Counted from the first letter of the stretch, positions 53,557 to 62,266 are shown. The stretch is 64,000 nucleotides of DNA from Paenibacillus sp. An7 (GCF_009870785.1 NZ_WTWX01000005.1:62001-126000); one strand, 5' to 3'. The notes: generated from the letters alone by a model not told the origin. Translations and numbers: made by a program.

Positions 53557-54978
53557 TTACATTCCGATTGCATTGCCGTCTACGGCAAGCATTGCTTCAC
53601 CCATAATCTCCGATAAAGAAGGATGTGGATGGACAAGCTGTCCTATTTCCCAAGGGGTTGCATCTAATAGCTGAGCAAGCGCCGCTTCACTGATTAGGTC
53701 TGTAACATGAGTTCCAATCATATGAACTCCCAAAATATCATTGGTGTTCTCATCGGCAATTACTTTAACAAAGCCTTCTTGATGTCCGTGTACCAAAGCT
53801 TTGCCAATCGCCTGAAAAGGAAACTTACCAATCTTGACCTTGTAACCAAGATCTCTAGCTTGTTTTTCTGTATATCCAACACTCGCTGCCTCAGGTCTAG
53901 AATAGATGGCTCTTGGAATAAATTGATCCGGAGTCGCATGCACGGTTTCGCCTGACATATGATGTACGGCACGAATTCCTTCGTGGGAAGCAACATGAGC
54001 AAGCTGGAGGCCTCCGATACAATCGCCGATCGCATAAATATGAGGAACAGCCGTCTGTAACTGTTTATTCACCTCAATGAATCCATTAGATAATTTGATA
54101 TCCGTGTTCTCAATTCCAATATTCTCGACATTTGCTACTCGTCCAACCGAGATTAATATTTTTGCAGCTGATAAAGTTTCGTTTCCCGCACTTGACTGTA
54201 TATCAATCGAAATGGAATCACCATGGTCTGTGTATGTATTCGTCATGACCTGGCAACCTGTTCTTACCTCTACTCCTCGTTTGACAAGCAGTCGTTTCAT
54301 TTCCGCAGCAATCTCTTGATCTTCTTGGGGAAGAATGTGATCTGCTGCCTCAACAAGCGTCACTTTTACATTAAAATCAGATAGCATGGATGCCCATTCT
54401 ACTCCAATAACTCCGCCGCCAACGATAATGATGGAACCCGGCAGGTCATCCATTCGAAGAGCCTCGTCGCTTGTCATAATCTTATCGCCCTCAGGTTCAA
54501 GTCCTGGCAGCGTTCTAGGACGAGTTCCCGTAGCAATAATCAGATTTGCGGGTACCACATTTTCCATCTCTCCATTATCAAGTTCGACGGCAAGAGCACC
54601 GCTTTTTGGAGAAAAAATCGAAGGACCAATGACTCTTCCTTTTCCATGCAAAACAGTTATCTTATTTTTACGCATGAGATACTCGACACCCTGATGGAGC
54701 TGCTTCACAATGGCTTCTTTTCTTTCTTGAACTTTAGGAAATACTAAAGTTGCCCCCGAGGTTTCAATACCATAACTTGCACTGTCTTTAATATCTGCAT
54801 ATACTTCTGCACTTCGAAGTAGTGCCTTGCTTGGAATGCACCCTCGGTGAAGACACGTTCCTCCTAGTTTATCTTTTTCTACAATAACGACAGATTTACC
54901 TAACTGAGCAGCCCGGATCGCAGCCACATAGCCACCTGTTCCCCCGCCCAAAATTGCCACATCACATTCTATTGCCAT
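53557..54978 (-). CDS. lpdV: Dihydrolipoyl dehydrogenase E3 of the branched-chain complex
   Basis: FAD/NAD enzyme reoxidising dihydrolipoamide. FAD motif GGGTGGYVAAIRAAQ, redox disulfide GGTCLHRGCIPSK (residues 41-53), NAD motif GGGVIGVEWASML, C-terminal active-site HPHPSLSE. 473 aa. First gene of the cluster lpdV-bkdAA-bkdAB-bkdB-lipB. ptb, bcd and buk, which precede lpdV in B. subtilis, are not here. Confidence 0.94.
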   Translation of the reverse strand: MAIECDVAILGGGTGGYVAAIRAAQLGKSVVIVEKDKLGGTCLHRGCIPSKALLRSAEVYADIKDSASYGIETSGATLVFPKVQERKEAIVKQLHQGVEYLMRKNKITVLHGKGRVIGPSIFSPKSGALAVELDNGEMENVVPANLIIATGTRPRTLPGLEPEGDKIMTSDEALRMDDLPGSIIIVGGGVIGVEWASMLSDFNVKVTLVEAADHILPQEDQEIAAEMKRLLVKRGVEVRTGCQVMTNTYTDHGDSISIDIQSSAGNETLSAAKILISVGRVANVENIGIENTDIKLSNGFIEVNKQLQTAVPHIYAIGDCIGGLQLAHVASHEGIRAVHHMSGETVHATPDQFIPRAIYSRPEAASVGYTEKQARDLGYKVKIGKFPFQAIGKALVHGHQEGFVKVIADENTNDILGVHMIGTHVTDLISEAALAQLLDATPWEIGQLVHPHPSLSEIMGEAMLAVDGNAIGM

Positions 54979-55026
54979 AAAAAATCATTCCCCCAATTCT
55001 TCCGCTTAGTCGTTAATTTATGTTCT

Positions 55027-55055
55027 ATTGTACTCTCACTTCTCTGGAATCACAA
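55027..55055 (-). promoter_or_regulatory. Predicted SigA promoter of lpdV
   Basis: TTGTGA, 17-bp spacer, TACAAT in the gene direction. I found no -24/-12 (SigL) promoter of the B. subtilis bkd type. Confidence 0.6.
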
Positions 55056-55139
55056 AACAAGCCCATCTAATAGACAGTAACTAGAAGACAAGGTATCATA
55101 TAGAAATACTACATGCGTATGAGAAGGGGTTTTTGCACG

Positions 55140-55424
55140 ATGAAGCTTATGCTTTCCCGCTTTCTTGCCATTGTCATCCTCGTTATTCCTGGTCTTGGAG
55201 CCATGAAAGGTTTCTTAATGATCAAAGATTCGTTGTTTCATTATTATGCTGATCATGGTGATGATCTTATAACCGTCCCGCGCTTTGAATGGCTTCACTT
55301 CAGCTTAGGCATTCTTCTATTTGCCACGTGCATGGCTTTTCTTGGCGGCTGGATTCTTTTTCGTGATCGTAAACGTAATTATGTCGGACCTCGTTTCAAA
55401 CAAAAACAAGATATGGATACATAG
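55140..55424 (+). CDS. DUF2627 membrane protein (YqzF-like)
   Basis: 94-aa protein with two TM helices (about residues 5-25 and 50-72) flanking a soluble stretch with a conserved-looking LHFSLGILLF segment. The start is the ATG of MKLMLSRF, 10 nt after AGAAGGGG. It is divergent from lpdV, as yqzF lies near bkd genes in Bacillus. The function is unknown. Confidence 0.8.
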   Translation: MKLMLSRFLAIVILVIPGLGAMKGFLMIKDSLFHYYADHGDDLITVPRFEWLHFSLGILLFATCMAFLGGWILFRDRKRNYVGPRFKQKQDMDT

Positions 55425-55445
55425 CCCGGTGAATCCCATGAAAAC

Positions 55446-55474
55446 TTTACCTTTACGGTTGGATTCAATATAAT
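55446..55474 (+). promoter_or_regulatory. Predicted SigA promoter of the ion channel gene
   Basis: TTTACC, 17-bp spacer, TATAAT, 42 bp before the start codon. Confidence 0.65.
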
Positions 55475-55516
55475 GTTACTCTTATATATCTTTTTCGAAG
55501 ATAGGGGCATCTGACC

Positions 55517-55897
55517 ATGATTTCATTTTTACTTACACTCAAAAGATTACTCAAAGGATTATTTCATGGTTTTAAAGATAAGAGATTTCTTGCTCTTTTA
55601 ACCTTGACCTTAGCTACCCTGCTCTCAGGAACACTTTTTTATTCCAGTGTAGAGAATATGAGTTATATAGATGCACTCTACTTCTCTGCAGTTACTCTAA
55701 CAACCGTTGGTCACCCAACACTCACGCCGGTTACGACTTTTGGCAAGTTGTTTACGATCATTTACATGTTTGCAGGAATCGGTATTACAATTGCCATGAT
55801 CGCTCGAATTATGCTCGGAATTGTTTTTCCAGAAAAGTTAGGCGATGGAATATCTAAAGAAGAAATATCTTTATATCAAGATCAATCTGAACAGTAA
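55517..55897 (+). CDS. Two-TM pore-loop ion channel with unusual selectivity filter
   Basis: Ion_trans_2-type subunit: cytoplasmic basic N-terminus, TM1 (about residues 25-43), pore helix YIDALYFSAVTLTT, filter, TM2 (FTIIYMFAGIGITIAMIARI), and a short acidic tail with no RCK domain. The filter reads TVGHP (residues 63-67) where K+ channels have TVGYG or TVGFG and NaK has TVGDG. 126 aa. It has its own promoter and terminator. Ion selectivity should not be assumed to be potassium. Confidence 0.85.
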   Translation: MISFLLTLKRLLKGLFHGFKDKRFLALLTLTLATLLSGTLFYSSVENMSYIDALYFSAVTLTTVGHPTLTPVTTFGKLFTIIYMFAGIGITIAMIARIMLGIVFPEKLGDGISKEEISLYQDQSEQ

Positions 55898-55907
55898 TTT
55901 ATGTCAG

Positions 55908-55934
55908 GCCTTCTTACCAAGTAAGAAGGCTTTT
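55908..55934 (+). terminator. Rho-independent terminator after the ion channel gene
   Basis: GCCTTCTTAC/GTAAGAAGGC perfect arms, 3-nt loop, TTTT. Confidence 0.85.
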
Positions 55935-55945
55935 GGGTTATCTAA

Positions 55946-56167
55946 TTATTCATACAATGCATCTCTAAGTTTCGTAGACATATTCGAACCACCTGTTGCT
56001 TTTTGCAATATTTGTTTTTTTAACCGTTGATTCTGTGCTTGTACAGCAGAGAATTCAGCTAGTAAATCAGAAATGAATTTTTTAGTATCAGGAGAAATTG
56101 TCTCCTTTTCTTGCAGTATCTCAAAGTTTTCTTGCCAAGCATTATATTTTTCATCAATTTTCATCAT
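55946..56167 (-). CDS. Small coiled-coil protein of unknown function
   Basis: About 73 aa, charged and likely helical throughout (KYNAWQENFEILQEKE, then AEFSAVQAQNQRLKKQILQK), with a small Gly/Ser linker before the C-terminal TKLRDALYE. No TM, no cysteines. The start is one of two adjacent ATGs at 56162-56167, 5 or 8 nt after GAGG. No recognised family. It is convergent with the channel gene and divergent from tdk. Confidence 0.6.
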   Translation of the reverse strand: MMKIDEKYNAWQENFEILQEKETISPDTKKFISDLLAEFSAVQAQNQRLKKQILQKATGGSNMSTKLRDALYE

Positions 56168-56342
56168 ATTCACCTCATCCTTATCAACCATATCATGTTA
56201 GAAGAAATTGTGCATAATTTTACACTCCATGATCTAACAAAAAAGTGGCTTCTGTGCTTTTATTTATGTTACTCTATAATGGCTCTTTTGGAAAAACCAA
56301 AAGCTTTAGAGCGGATTGTGCTAAAGAGAGGAAGATATCGCT

Positions 56343-56939
56343 GTGTCAAAAGGTCGTATTACTGTTATTACCGGACCCATGTTCAGTGAAAAGTCAGGGG
56401 AACTGATCAGACGCTGTCAGAAACTAATGAAATATGGACGCCAGAAGGTCGTTGCCTATAAACCTGTTGAAGATGACCGATTTGAAATCGACGAAATCGT
56501 AAGTCGGATCGGATACAAATTACCTGCAATCCCCATTCCAAAACAACTTACTCCGCAAATCGTGGAACAAATTCTAGAACAAACAAAAGATGCAGATGTT
56601 GTTGCTTTTGATGAGGTACAGTTCTTTAGCAGAGAAATCATGGATATTGCCGAAGAACTCGCTTATTGCGGAAAACACGTCATCGTGGATGGTTTAAATA
56701 TGGATTATCGCGGTAAAGAATTCGGATATGTTGGCGGATTACTCGCCATGTCCGATGATATTGAAAAACTATCAGCCTTCTGCGCCGTATGTGGAAGCCC
56801 TGATGCAGCATTTACCCAACGTATCGTTAATGGGGAGCCGGTTACCCTTGGTCCTGTCGTCATGATCGGAGACTCCGAAGCATACGAACCGAGATGCCGC
56901 AATTGTTTTGTCCCGCCTCATAAAGTGAAATGTGATTAA
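56343..56939 (+). CDS. tdk: Thymidine kinase, type II, with altered P-loop
   Basis: TK1-like enzyme. P-loop region GPMFSEKSGEL: the second Walker A Gly is Glu16 (codon GAA at 56388-56390), where GPMFSGKS is expected, and the residue after Ser-18 is Gly instead of the usual Glu/Thr. The rest is intact: FDEVQFF with the catalytic Glu, the lasso GLNMDYRGKEFG, and zinc CAVC/CRNC pairs. 198 aa. The start is a GTG at 56343, 11 nt after GAGG. A perfect TATAAT lies at 56275-56280. Activity is uncertain because of the P-loop change. Confidence 0.88.
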   Translation: MSKGRITVITGPMFSEKSGELIRRCQKLMKYGRQKVVAYKPVEDDRFEIDEIVSRIGYKLPAIPIPKQLTPQIVEQILEQTKDADVVAFDEVQFFSREIMDIAEELAYCGKHVIVDGLNMDYRGKEFGYVGGLLAMSDDIEKLSAFCAVCGSPDAAFTQRIVNGEPVTLGPVVMIGDSEAYEPRCRNCFVPPHKVKCD

Positions 56940-56950
56940 AGAAATTAAAT

Positions 56951-56990
56951 AAAGGAGTGTCCGGTATACACCCGGCACTCCTTTACTTTT
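56951..56990 (+). terminator. Rho-independent terminator after tdk
   Basis: AAAGGAGTG/CACTCCTTT arms with inner CCGG pairing, then ACTTTT. Confidence 0.8.
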
Positions 56991-57032
56991 CAGCTGTCGA
57001 CAAAGCGGTAGCTGTGCAAATCCATTTCCTCA

Positions 57033-57512
57033 TTATTGTTCCCGTGTAACAAAGTACTTATTAGTCATATAGTAAGCATCACCGCGGGATGTCTCTACCA
57101 TACCTTTTTTCGGGTCCAAGAATACAATTTCCTTACACTTCGTACAATACCACTTTGTTCGTTTGTACGGAGACTCGGTTACATAAGCAGTTCCACATTT
57201 GCAATCAATTTTCATTAAAATCTCATTGGCTCGATATGCGGTTGATAGACGATCCATATTATCTTGTTGTTGAACAGGCACGATTACATTCTGATAGTCA
57301 GAGAACTGATTCTGAACTTTAAAGTCAGAGACAAGTGAAGGATTTAATCCAAAGAATTCTTTACCGATCTCAGCAATAAACTTCGTATCGTTTCTGTAAC
57401 AATGAATCCATTCCTGAATCTGTTTATTGGACAATGGAACTGTCCCCTTAACACCGCTGTTCAGTGTGTATGTCATGATATATAGTGTGTCGTCTTGTTT
57501 GCTTGAGTACAT
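57033..57512 (-). CDS. Unknown protein with C-terminal zinc ribbon
   Basis: 159 aa. The first 100 residues contain a helical region (NKQIQEWIHCYRNDTKFIAE, GKEFFGLNPSLVSDF) that resembles a small DNA-binding or adaptor fold only loosely. Residues 105-130 hold CKCG and CTKC, about 16 residues apart, a typical zinc ribbon. No TM. The ATG is 6 nt after AAGGAGG. No known family is recognised. It is the first of two Zn-ribbon genes beside spo0A. Confidence 0.7.
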   Translation of the reverse strand: MYSSKQDDTLYIMTYTLNSGVKGTVPLSNKQIQEWIHCYRNDTKFIAEIGKEFFGLNPSLVSDFKVQNQFSDYQNVIVPVQQQDNMDRLSTAYRANEILMKIDCKCGTAYVTESPYKRTKWYCTKCKEIVFLDPKKGMVETSRGDAYYMTNKYFVTREQ

Positions 57513-57624
57513 TAGAAACCTCCTTATTCTCTGCTAATGTACTACAACTCTTTTACGAAAGCAAAGGCTATTCTCCATGTAATTATCACCAAATGTGGGA
57601 CTTGTCGTAAACTATGGATTTTGA

Positions 57625-57903
57625 TTATATTCTAAGCATCTTATTACTTTTATCATTATATTCACATTCTTTGCATAAACCTGTAACTTTTCCAGAGGGG
57701 CTTGCATAAAAGTGAAGTCTTTTATACTTATTGCATTTTTCACATTTTTGGACTTTCTGCATCTTTTTATTATGATCATTTTTGCGATAATGATCCAAAT
57801 AGACTACATTGGAAGATTTCTTTACCTTGCTTACGTGATATCGTCTATAAGTGATCCAAGTGAAGCATAAAACAACAATACCTATGATCGACAACCATAA
57901 CAT
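57625..57903 (-). CDS. Small membrane protein with zinc-ribbon domain
   Basis: 92 aa: N-terminal TM helix (residues 2-20), a basic linker, then CEKC and CKEC near residues 54-57 and 77-80, a putative zinc ribbon facing the cytoplasm. The ATG has AAGGGG 10 nt upstream. It follows the spo0A terminator. The function is unknown. Confidence 0.7.
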   Translation of the reverse strand: MLWLSIIGIVVLCFTWITYRRYHVSKVKKSSNVVYLDHYRKNDHNKKMQKVQKCEKCNKYKRLHFYASPSGKVTGLCKECEYNDKSNKMLRI

Positions 57904-57930
57904 GGGTCTCTTCCCCTTTCATAATTCCCG

Positions 57931-57962
57931 AAAAAGCGCCTACCTTCTCTTCGGGTAAGCGC
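57931..57962 (-). terminator. Terminator after spo0A
   Basis: GCGC-TACC/GGTA-GCGC arms followed by TTTTT in the gene direction, about 70 bp beyond the stop codon. Confidence 0.8.
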
Positions 57963-58031
57963 ATTTTATCATAAGGTTCGAAGGGCGTTGTTCCAAAAAT
58001 AAACAATTCAAGTCATCTTTAAGATACTTTA

Positions 58032-58841
58032 TTAAGATACTTTATTCTCAATTCTAAGTTTATCAGCTACCATGGCAATAAATTCACTGTTCGTCGGTTT
58101 GGATTTACTGATGTTAATCGTATAACCAAACAAATGACTGATCGAGTCGATGTTCCCCCGTGTCCAAGCCACTTCAATCGCATGACGAATCGCACGTTCA
58201 ACCCTGGAAGGAGTTGTTTTGAATTTCTCAGCGATTGCAGGATATAATGTTTTGGTAATCGCTCCGAGAATTTCGATATTGTTGTACACCATAGTGATTG
58301 CTTCCCGCAAATATTGATATCCCTTAATATGAGCAGGCACACCGATCTCATGAATAATGGAAGTAATACTCGCATCCAAATTTCTTGATTTTCCGATAGG
58401 AACAACATTTGATTTTTGGGAGGAGGATATCATTTGTGAACCATTACTTGCAATTGCTTGAGCACCAAATAGCTGCCTTACTCGATTTGCAAGGACTTCC
58501 ATATCAAAGGGCTTCAAAATATAATAAGAAGCTCCTAATTGTACAGCACGCTGAGTAATGTTCTCTTGCCCAAAAGCAGTAAGCATGATTACCTTAGGCT
58601 GCGGAGATAAATTCATTTCGCGCAAGCGTTCAAGCACTCCTAGACCATCGAGATGAGGCATAATAATATCAAGGATTAATACATCAGGTACAGACTTTGC
58701 TTCTTGAATGATCTGAAGTACCTCCTCACCGTTATACGCGATGCCCGTTACTTCCATGTCCTCTTGATTAGATATATATTCAGCTAGTAAATTAGTAAAC
58801 TCCCGGTTATCATCAGCCAATAATATTTCAATATTTTGCAA
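58032..58841 (-). CDS. spo0A: Sporulation master regulator Spo0A
   Basis: Receiver domain with phospho-acceptor Asp58 ([12 protein letters not shown]), conserved Thr (MLTAFGQ) and Lys (ILKPFD). A hinge rich in Ser/Gln (about 128-150) leads to the Spo0A C-terminal DNA-binding domain ([33 protein letters not shown]). The frame continues 21 codons upstream, but the TTG at 58839-58841, 8 nt after GGAGG, gives the expected N-terminus, 269 aa. Three Spo0A-box-like sites lie upstream. It follows spoIVB, as in B. subtilis. Confidence 0.96.
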   Translation of the reverse strand: MQNIEILLADDNREFTNLLAEYISNQEDMEVTGIAYNGEEVLQIIQEAKSVPDVLILDIIMPHLDGLGVLERLREMNLSPQPKVIMLTAFGQENITQRAVQLGASYYILKPFDMEVLANRVRQLFGAQAIASNGSQMISSSQKSNVVPIGKSRNLDASITSIIHEIGVPAHIKGYQYLREAITMVYNNIEILGAITKTLYPAIAEKFKTTPSRVERAIRHAIEVAWTRGNIDSISHLFGYTINISKSKPTNSEFIAMVADKLRIENKVS

Positions 58842-58896
58842 ATGTTTTTCCTCCCTTAGACAATTGTTGATGCTCATTCCCTTACAGCTTAAGATT

Positions 58897-59014
58897 TTCG
58901 ACATACAAAAGGAAAATCCTTCTGTCGAAAAATATTTTCTTTATTTTTTTTAGCCATTGATTTATAATATTGTATTTTATTTCATTTTATGATTTTCTTC
59001 TTATGTATTCGACA
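58897..59014 (-). promoter_or_regulatory. Three Spo0A-box cores upstream of spo0A
   Basis: TGTCGAA cores occur on the gene strand at 58897-58903 and 59008-59014 and on the opposite strand at 58923-58929. The outermost reads TTTTGTCGAAT, nearly the TTTGTCGAA consensus. A GAAGGATTTT/GTCGAAA pair resembling a SigH promoter overlaps the innermost box, though with a 10-bp spacer. Confidence 0.7.
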
Positions 59015-59046
59015 AAAAATCTTAAGGCTTAACTCGCCTTAAGATT
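59015..59046 (-). terminator. Terminator overlapping the 3' end of spoIVB
   Basis: AATCTTAAGGC/GCCTTAAGATT perfect 11-bp stem that includes the last codons and stop of spoIVB. Its T-run TTTTTTG is also the start of a Spo0A box. Confidence 0.88.
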
Positions 59047-60363
59047 CATTGTTTGCTTATTAGGGATTACTACGCCAGCATCTTCTAACATCCATTCAAT
59101 GAAACATCCATAACCCGATTTAGGGTCATTCACAAAAACATGCGTTACAGCTCCAATAAGTTTGCCATTCTGAATAATTGGACTGCCGCTCATCCCCTGT
59201 ACAATACCACCTGTCTTATCAATTAGACGTTTATCGGTAATACGAATAACAAGTCCTTTTGTAGCCGCATGATCTTGAGGTGAGACATGAACGACATCAA
59301 CCGTGAATCGCTCCACCTTTTGTCCTTCGAGAACCGTTAAAATTTCAGCAGGTCCTTCTTTCACTTCATGTGCAAATGCGACAGGGATAGGCTTTTGATA
59401 TAAACTGTGTTCTGGATTTACAGGCATCTTTCCAAAAATTCCAAAGGGAGTATTTCTTTCGATATTTCCAAGAATTCTGCTTTCTTTCGTAAAAATCGCT
59501 CGTTTCTCACCTGGATCACCAGTTTCGCTCTTCGCAATAGAAGTAACATTAGATTGGACAATCTCACCACTGCCAACCACAATTGGCGTTTGCGTGTTCA
59601 TGTCAGTGATCACATGACCTAAAGCTCCATACACACCTTGATCTGGTGCATAGAAAGTCAAAGTACCCACACCAGCGGCTGAGTCCCGGATATAGAGGCC
59701 AAGACGCCAAACCTGATCTTCTTCATCAAACACAGGGGTTAACTTTGTCTTGATGACTTTTCCTTGACGAGATAAGGTAATATCAATGGGTTTCTTCGTC
59801 TTTCCTGACTCAAGAACGGTATCAGCAACCGCGTTCACCCCTGTGATCGCTTTGCCATTCATATGAGTCAATAAGTCACCCAGTTTGATACCTGCCTCTT
59901 CCCCTGGTGAAACAGGGTCCTTACTCGTTACATGTACCAAATGATGACCTACAACCAGTATACCGGCAGACTTTACCTTAACACCGATGGTTTGTCCCCC
60001 TGGTACTACCTTCAAATCAGGCACGACAAGCACATCTGTCGTTTTTAGCGGGATTTTACCAAACAGCTTCCAAGTAAGTTTTGTCGTCCCCTCTTGTTGA
60101 GGATTCAATTGGATGGAATGTTGCCTGGCAGAAACCGAAAGTTTAGGGGAGGTTTCTTTCTTTACTTGCAGCACCTCTGATTGATCAGAGACGGTCGCAT
60201 CCACGGGCGCAGATACTTCGAGGTGTGTTTCCCGTCCGGCTAACAAACGTAGCTCATCTGGCAATGAGGCATAACTGAACACGGGCAATAGGGTCTGTCC
60301 GAACAGACAGATAGATAAGACAACAATAAGGCCAATAAGTTTCTTTCCAAGGTTAAGCTTCAA
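59029..60363 (-). CDS. spoIVB: SpoIVB peptidase
   Basis: Serine peptidase made in the forespore; it cuts SpoIVFA and so triggers pro-SigK processing. Signal anchor (residues 8-31), PDZ domain (about 125-210, SPGEEAGIKLGDLLTHMNG), then the chymotrypsin-like S55 domain with catalytic His in GALGHVITD and Ser near residue 394 in GMSGSPI. 444 aa. The start is a TTG at 60361-60363 with GGGAG 12 nt upstream. Confidence 0.95.
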   Translation of the reverse strand: MKLNLGKKLIGLIVVLSICLFGQTLLPVFSYASLPDELRLLAGRETHLEVSAPVDATVSDQSEVLQVKKETSPKLSVSARQHSIQLNPQQEGTTKLTWKLFGKIPLKTTDVLVVPDLKVVPGGQTIGVKVKSAGILVVGHHLVHVTSKDPVSPGEEAGIKLGDLLTHMNGKAITGVNAVADTVLESGKTKKPIDITLSRQGKVIKTKLTPVFDEEDQVWRLGLYIRDSAAGVGTLTFYAPDQGVYGALGHVITDMNTQTPIVVGSGEIVQSNVTSIAKSETGDPGEKRAIFTKESRILGNIERNTPFGIFGKMPVNPEHSLYQKPIPVAFAHEVKEGPAEILTVLEGQKVERFTVDVVHVSPQDHAATKGLVIRITDKRLIDKTGGIVQGMSGSPIIQNGKLIGAVTHVFVNDPKSGYGCFIEWMLEDAGVVIPNKQTMNLKAS

Positions 60364-60463
60364 GTGGCTGTCACACTCCCTTTGCTTCGTTCGCTTGACG
60401 AAAGGTGGTCGCCAATTGCGTAACTATAACATAACCTTGGACTTGGTCTTTTATTACTGTCAA

Positions 60464-62203
60464 TCATTGCTCCGTAAGTACTTCAGCCCCTTTTTTGGCT
60501 TCCGCAAGTTTAAGCATTTCCTGTGCATGGTGTCTTGTTTTTTCTGTAATTTCAACACCGCCAAGCATCCTCGCGAGTTCCATGATTCGTCCTTCTTCAG
60601 AAAGTTCATCGACCTGTGTCATCGTCCGTTCCTGATGCACTTTTTTCTCAATTAGATACTGATGATCGGCCATACAAGCCACTTGGGGTAAATGTGTAAT
60701 AGAGAAGACCTGACAAGTGGAAGAAAGAAGGAACAATTTTTCTGCAATGGACTGAGCTGCTCTTCCGCTTACTCCGGTATCTACTTCGTCAAAGATCAGT
60801 ACAGGGATTTGGTCGTGTCTTGCGAAAATACTTTTAAGGGCAAGCATAATCCGCGACATCTCCCCACCCGAAGCGATCTTGCCTAAGGGCCTTAGTGGTT
60901 CACCTGGGTTTGCTGATATTAGAAATTCCACACTGTCAATTCCCTGTTTCGTAATCCGAATCCGCTGACCATTCCATTCAACACCGCGAAGGTCTTCTAC
61001 GACAGAAATCTGTGCCTTCATGGATGTTCGTTCCATCTGTAAATCCTTTAGTTCTCGTTCCACTTTTTCGGATAACTCTTCTGCACATTTCTTACGAGCC
61101 ATGCTCATTTTCTCTGCTGTAATCAGTAATTCTGCCAAGTAACGATCACGTTCGGCGAGTAATTTTTCCATGCGCTCATCTTTATTCTCAAGCTGATCTG
61201 TTTCCCGCTCAATTTGGGCATAATACTCGAGAATGGTTTCTACGTTATCCCCGTATTTACGCTTTAGACCCGTAATCATATTGAGTCGTTCTTCCACTTC
61301 CCCAAGTCTTGCCGGGTTAAATTCGATATCATCACGATATCCGCGAAGCTGAAACGCAGCATCTTCCAACTGGTAAAAAGCAGACTGAAGCTGGTCTAAT
61401 ATTGGCTTAATTCCTTTTTGATCATAACCGCTTATATCTTCAAGCTTTGAAATCGCGTAACTAACCGCCTCAAGCCCCTGAGAGCCTTGAAGAATATCGT
61501 AAGCTCCTGCAACAGAATCCATCATTTTTTCGCTATGGGATAGTTTGACCTTTTCTTCATGCAGTAATTCATCCTCGCCCGGTACGAGTTTAGCGGCTGA
61601 GATCTCTTCTAACTGAAACCGATACATATCAAGTAATTGATAAGCTTTTTGACTTGACTCCTGTAGCTGACGAACTTGTTTTTCTACTTTCACAAATGCT
61701 TTATACTGCTCTATATATTTCAGCTTTATCGGACCAATGATACTTTCTCCATATGTATCGAGCAGACCTAAGTGCTTCTCTGCCCGCAATAAACTTTGAT
61801 GTTCATGTTGTCCGTGGATATTAATGAGCTGTTCTCCAACCTCACGTAACATGGTCAAGTTAACTAGTTGTCCATTAATACGAGATACACTTTTGCCTGT
61901 TGAAATGAGTTCACGGCGTATAATTAAATGCTCGTCTGGTTTTGCCTGGATACCGAGCCCCGACAATGTCTGCCACACGGGATGAGAGCCTGGAAGTTCA
62001 AACATGGCTTCCATCTCTGCTTTATCACAGCCATATCGTATGAGATCAGCTGAGCCTCTGCCTCCCGCAATAAGACCAAGTGCATCTATAATAATCGATT
62101 TACCTGCGCCCGTTTCCCCAGTAAGTACGTGAAACCCCGCATGGAAATGGACATCCACCGCTTCAACAACTGCTAAATTTCGAATAGATAGTGTAGAAAG
62201 CAC
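60464..62203 (-). CDS. recN: DNA repair protein RecN
   Basis: SMC-like ATPase acting early at double-strand breaks. Walker A GETGAGKS (residues 29-36), a long coiled-coil middle, signature SGGEMSRIMLALK near 455 and Walker B VLIFDEVDTGVSG. 579 aa. It lies after argR with a 155-bp gap containing LexA-like boxes. The ATG has GGAGGTGCA upstream. Confidence 0.96.
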   Translation of the reverse strand: MLSTLSIRNLAVVEAVDVHFHAGFHVLTGETGAGKSIIIDALGLIAGGRGSADLIRYGCDKAEMEAMFELPGSHPVWQTLSGLGIQAKPDEHLIIRRELISTGKSVSRINGQLVNLTMLREVGEQLINIHGQHEHQSLLRAEKHLGLLDTYGESIIGPIKLKYIEQYKAFVKVEKQVRQLQESSQKAYQLLDMYRFQLEEISAAKLVPGEDELLHEEKVKLSHSEKMMDSVAGAYDILQGSQGLEAVSYAISKLEDISGYDQKGIKPILDQLQSAFYQLEDAAFQLRGYRDDIEFNPARLGEVEERLNMITGLKRKYGDNVETILEYYAQIERETDQLENKDERMEKLLAERDRYLAELLITAEKMSMARKKCAEELSEKVERELKDLQMERTSMKAQISVVEDLRGVEWNGQRIRITKQGIDSVEFLISANPGEPLRPLGKIASGGEMSRIMLALKSIFARHDQIPVLIFDEVDTGVSGRAAQSIAEKLFLLSSTCQVFSITHLPQVACMADHQYLIEKKVHQERTMTQVDELSEEGRIMELARMLGGVEITEKTRHHAQEMLKLAEAKKGAEVLTEQ

Positions 62204-62228
62204 AGCATTGCACCTCCGATGATCACGT

Positions 62229-62244
62229 TAATTACGTGTAATTA
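62229..62244. repeat. 16-bp palindrome before recN
   Basis: TAATTAC-GT-GTAATTA, perfect 7-bp arms, 25 bp before the recN start codon; it overlaps a second inverted repeat CACGT/ACGTG (62224-62238). AT-rich arms could suit an ArgR or other operator. Confidence 0.45.
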
Positions 62245-62266
62245 CATTCCCCCGAAAAATATACAG

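Noticed and set aside
54979-55112. SigL (-24/-12) promoter for the bkd cluster
   Set aside because: No TGGCAC-N5-TTGCA-like sequence; a SigA-type promoter fits better.
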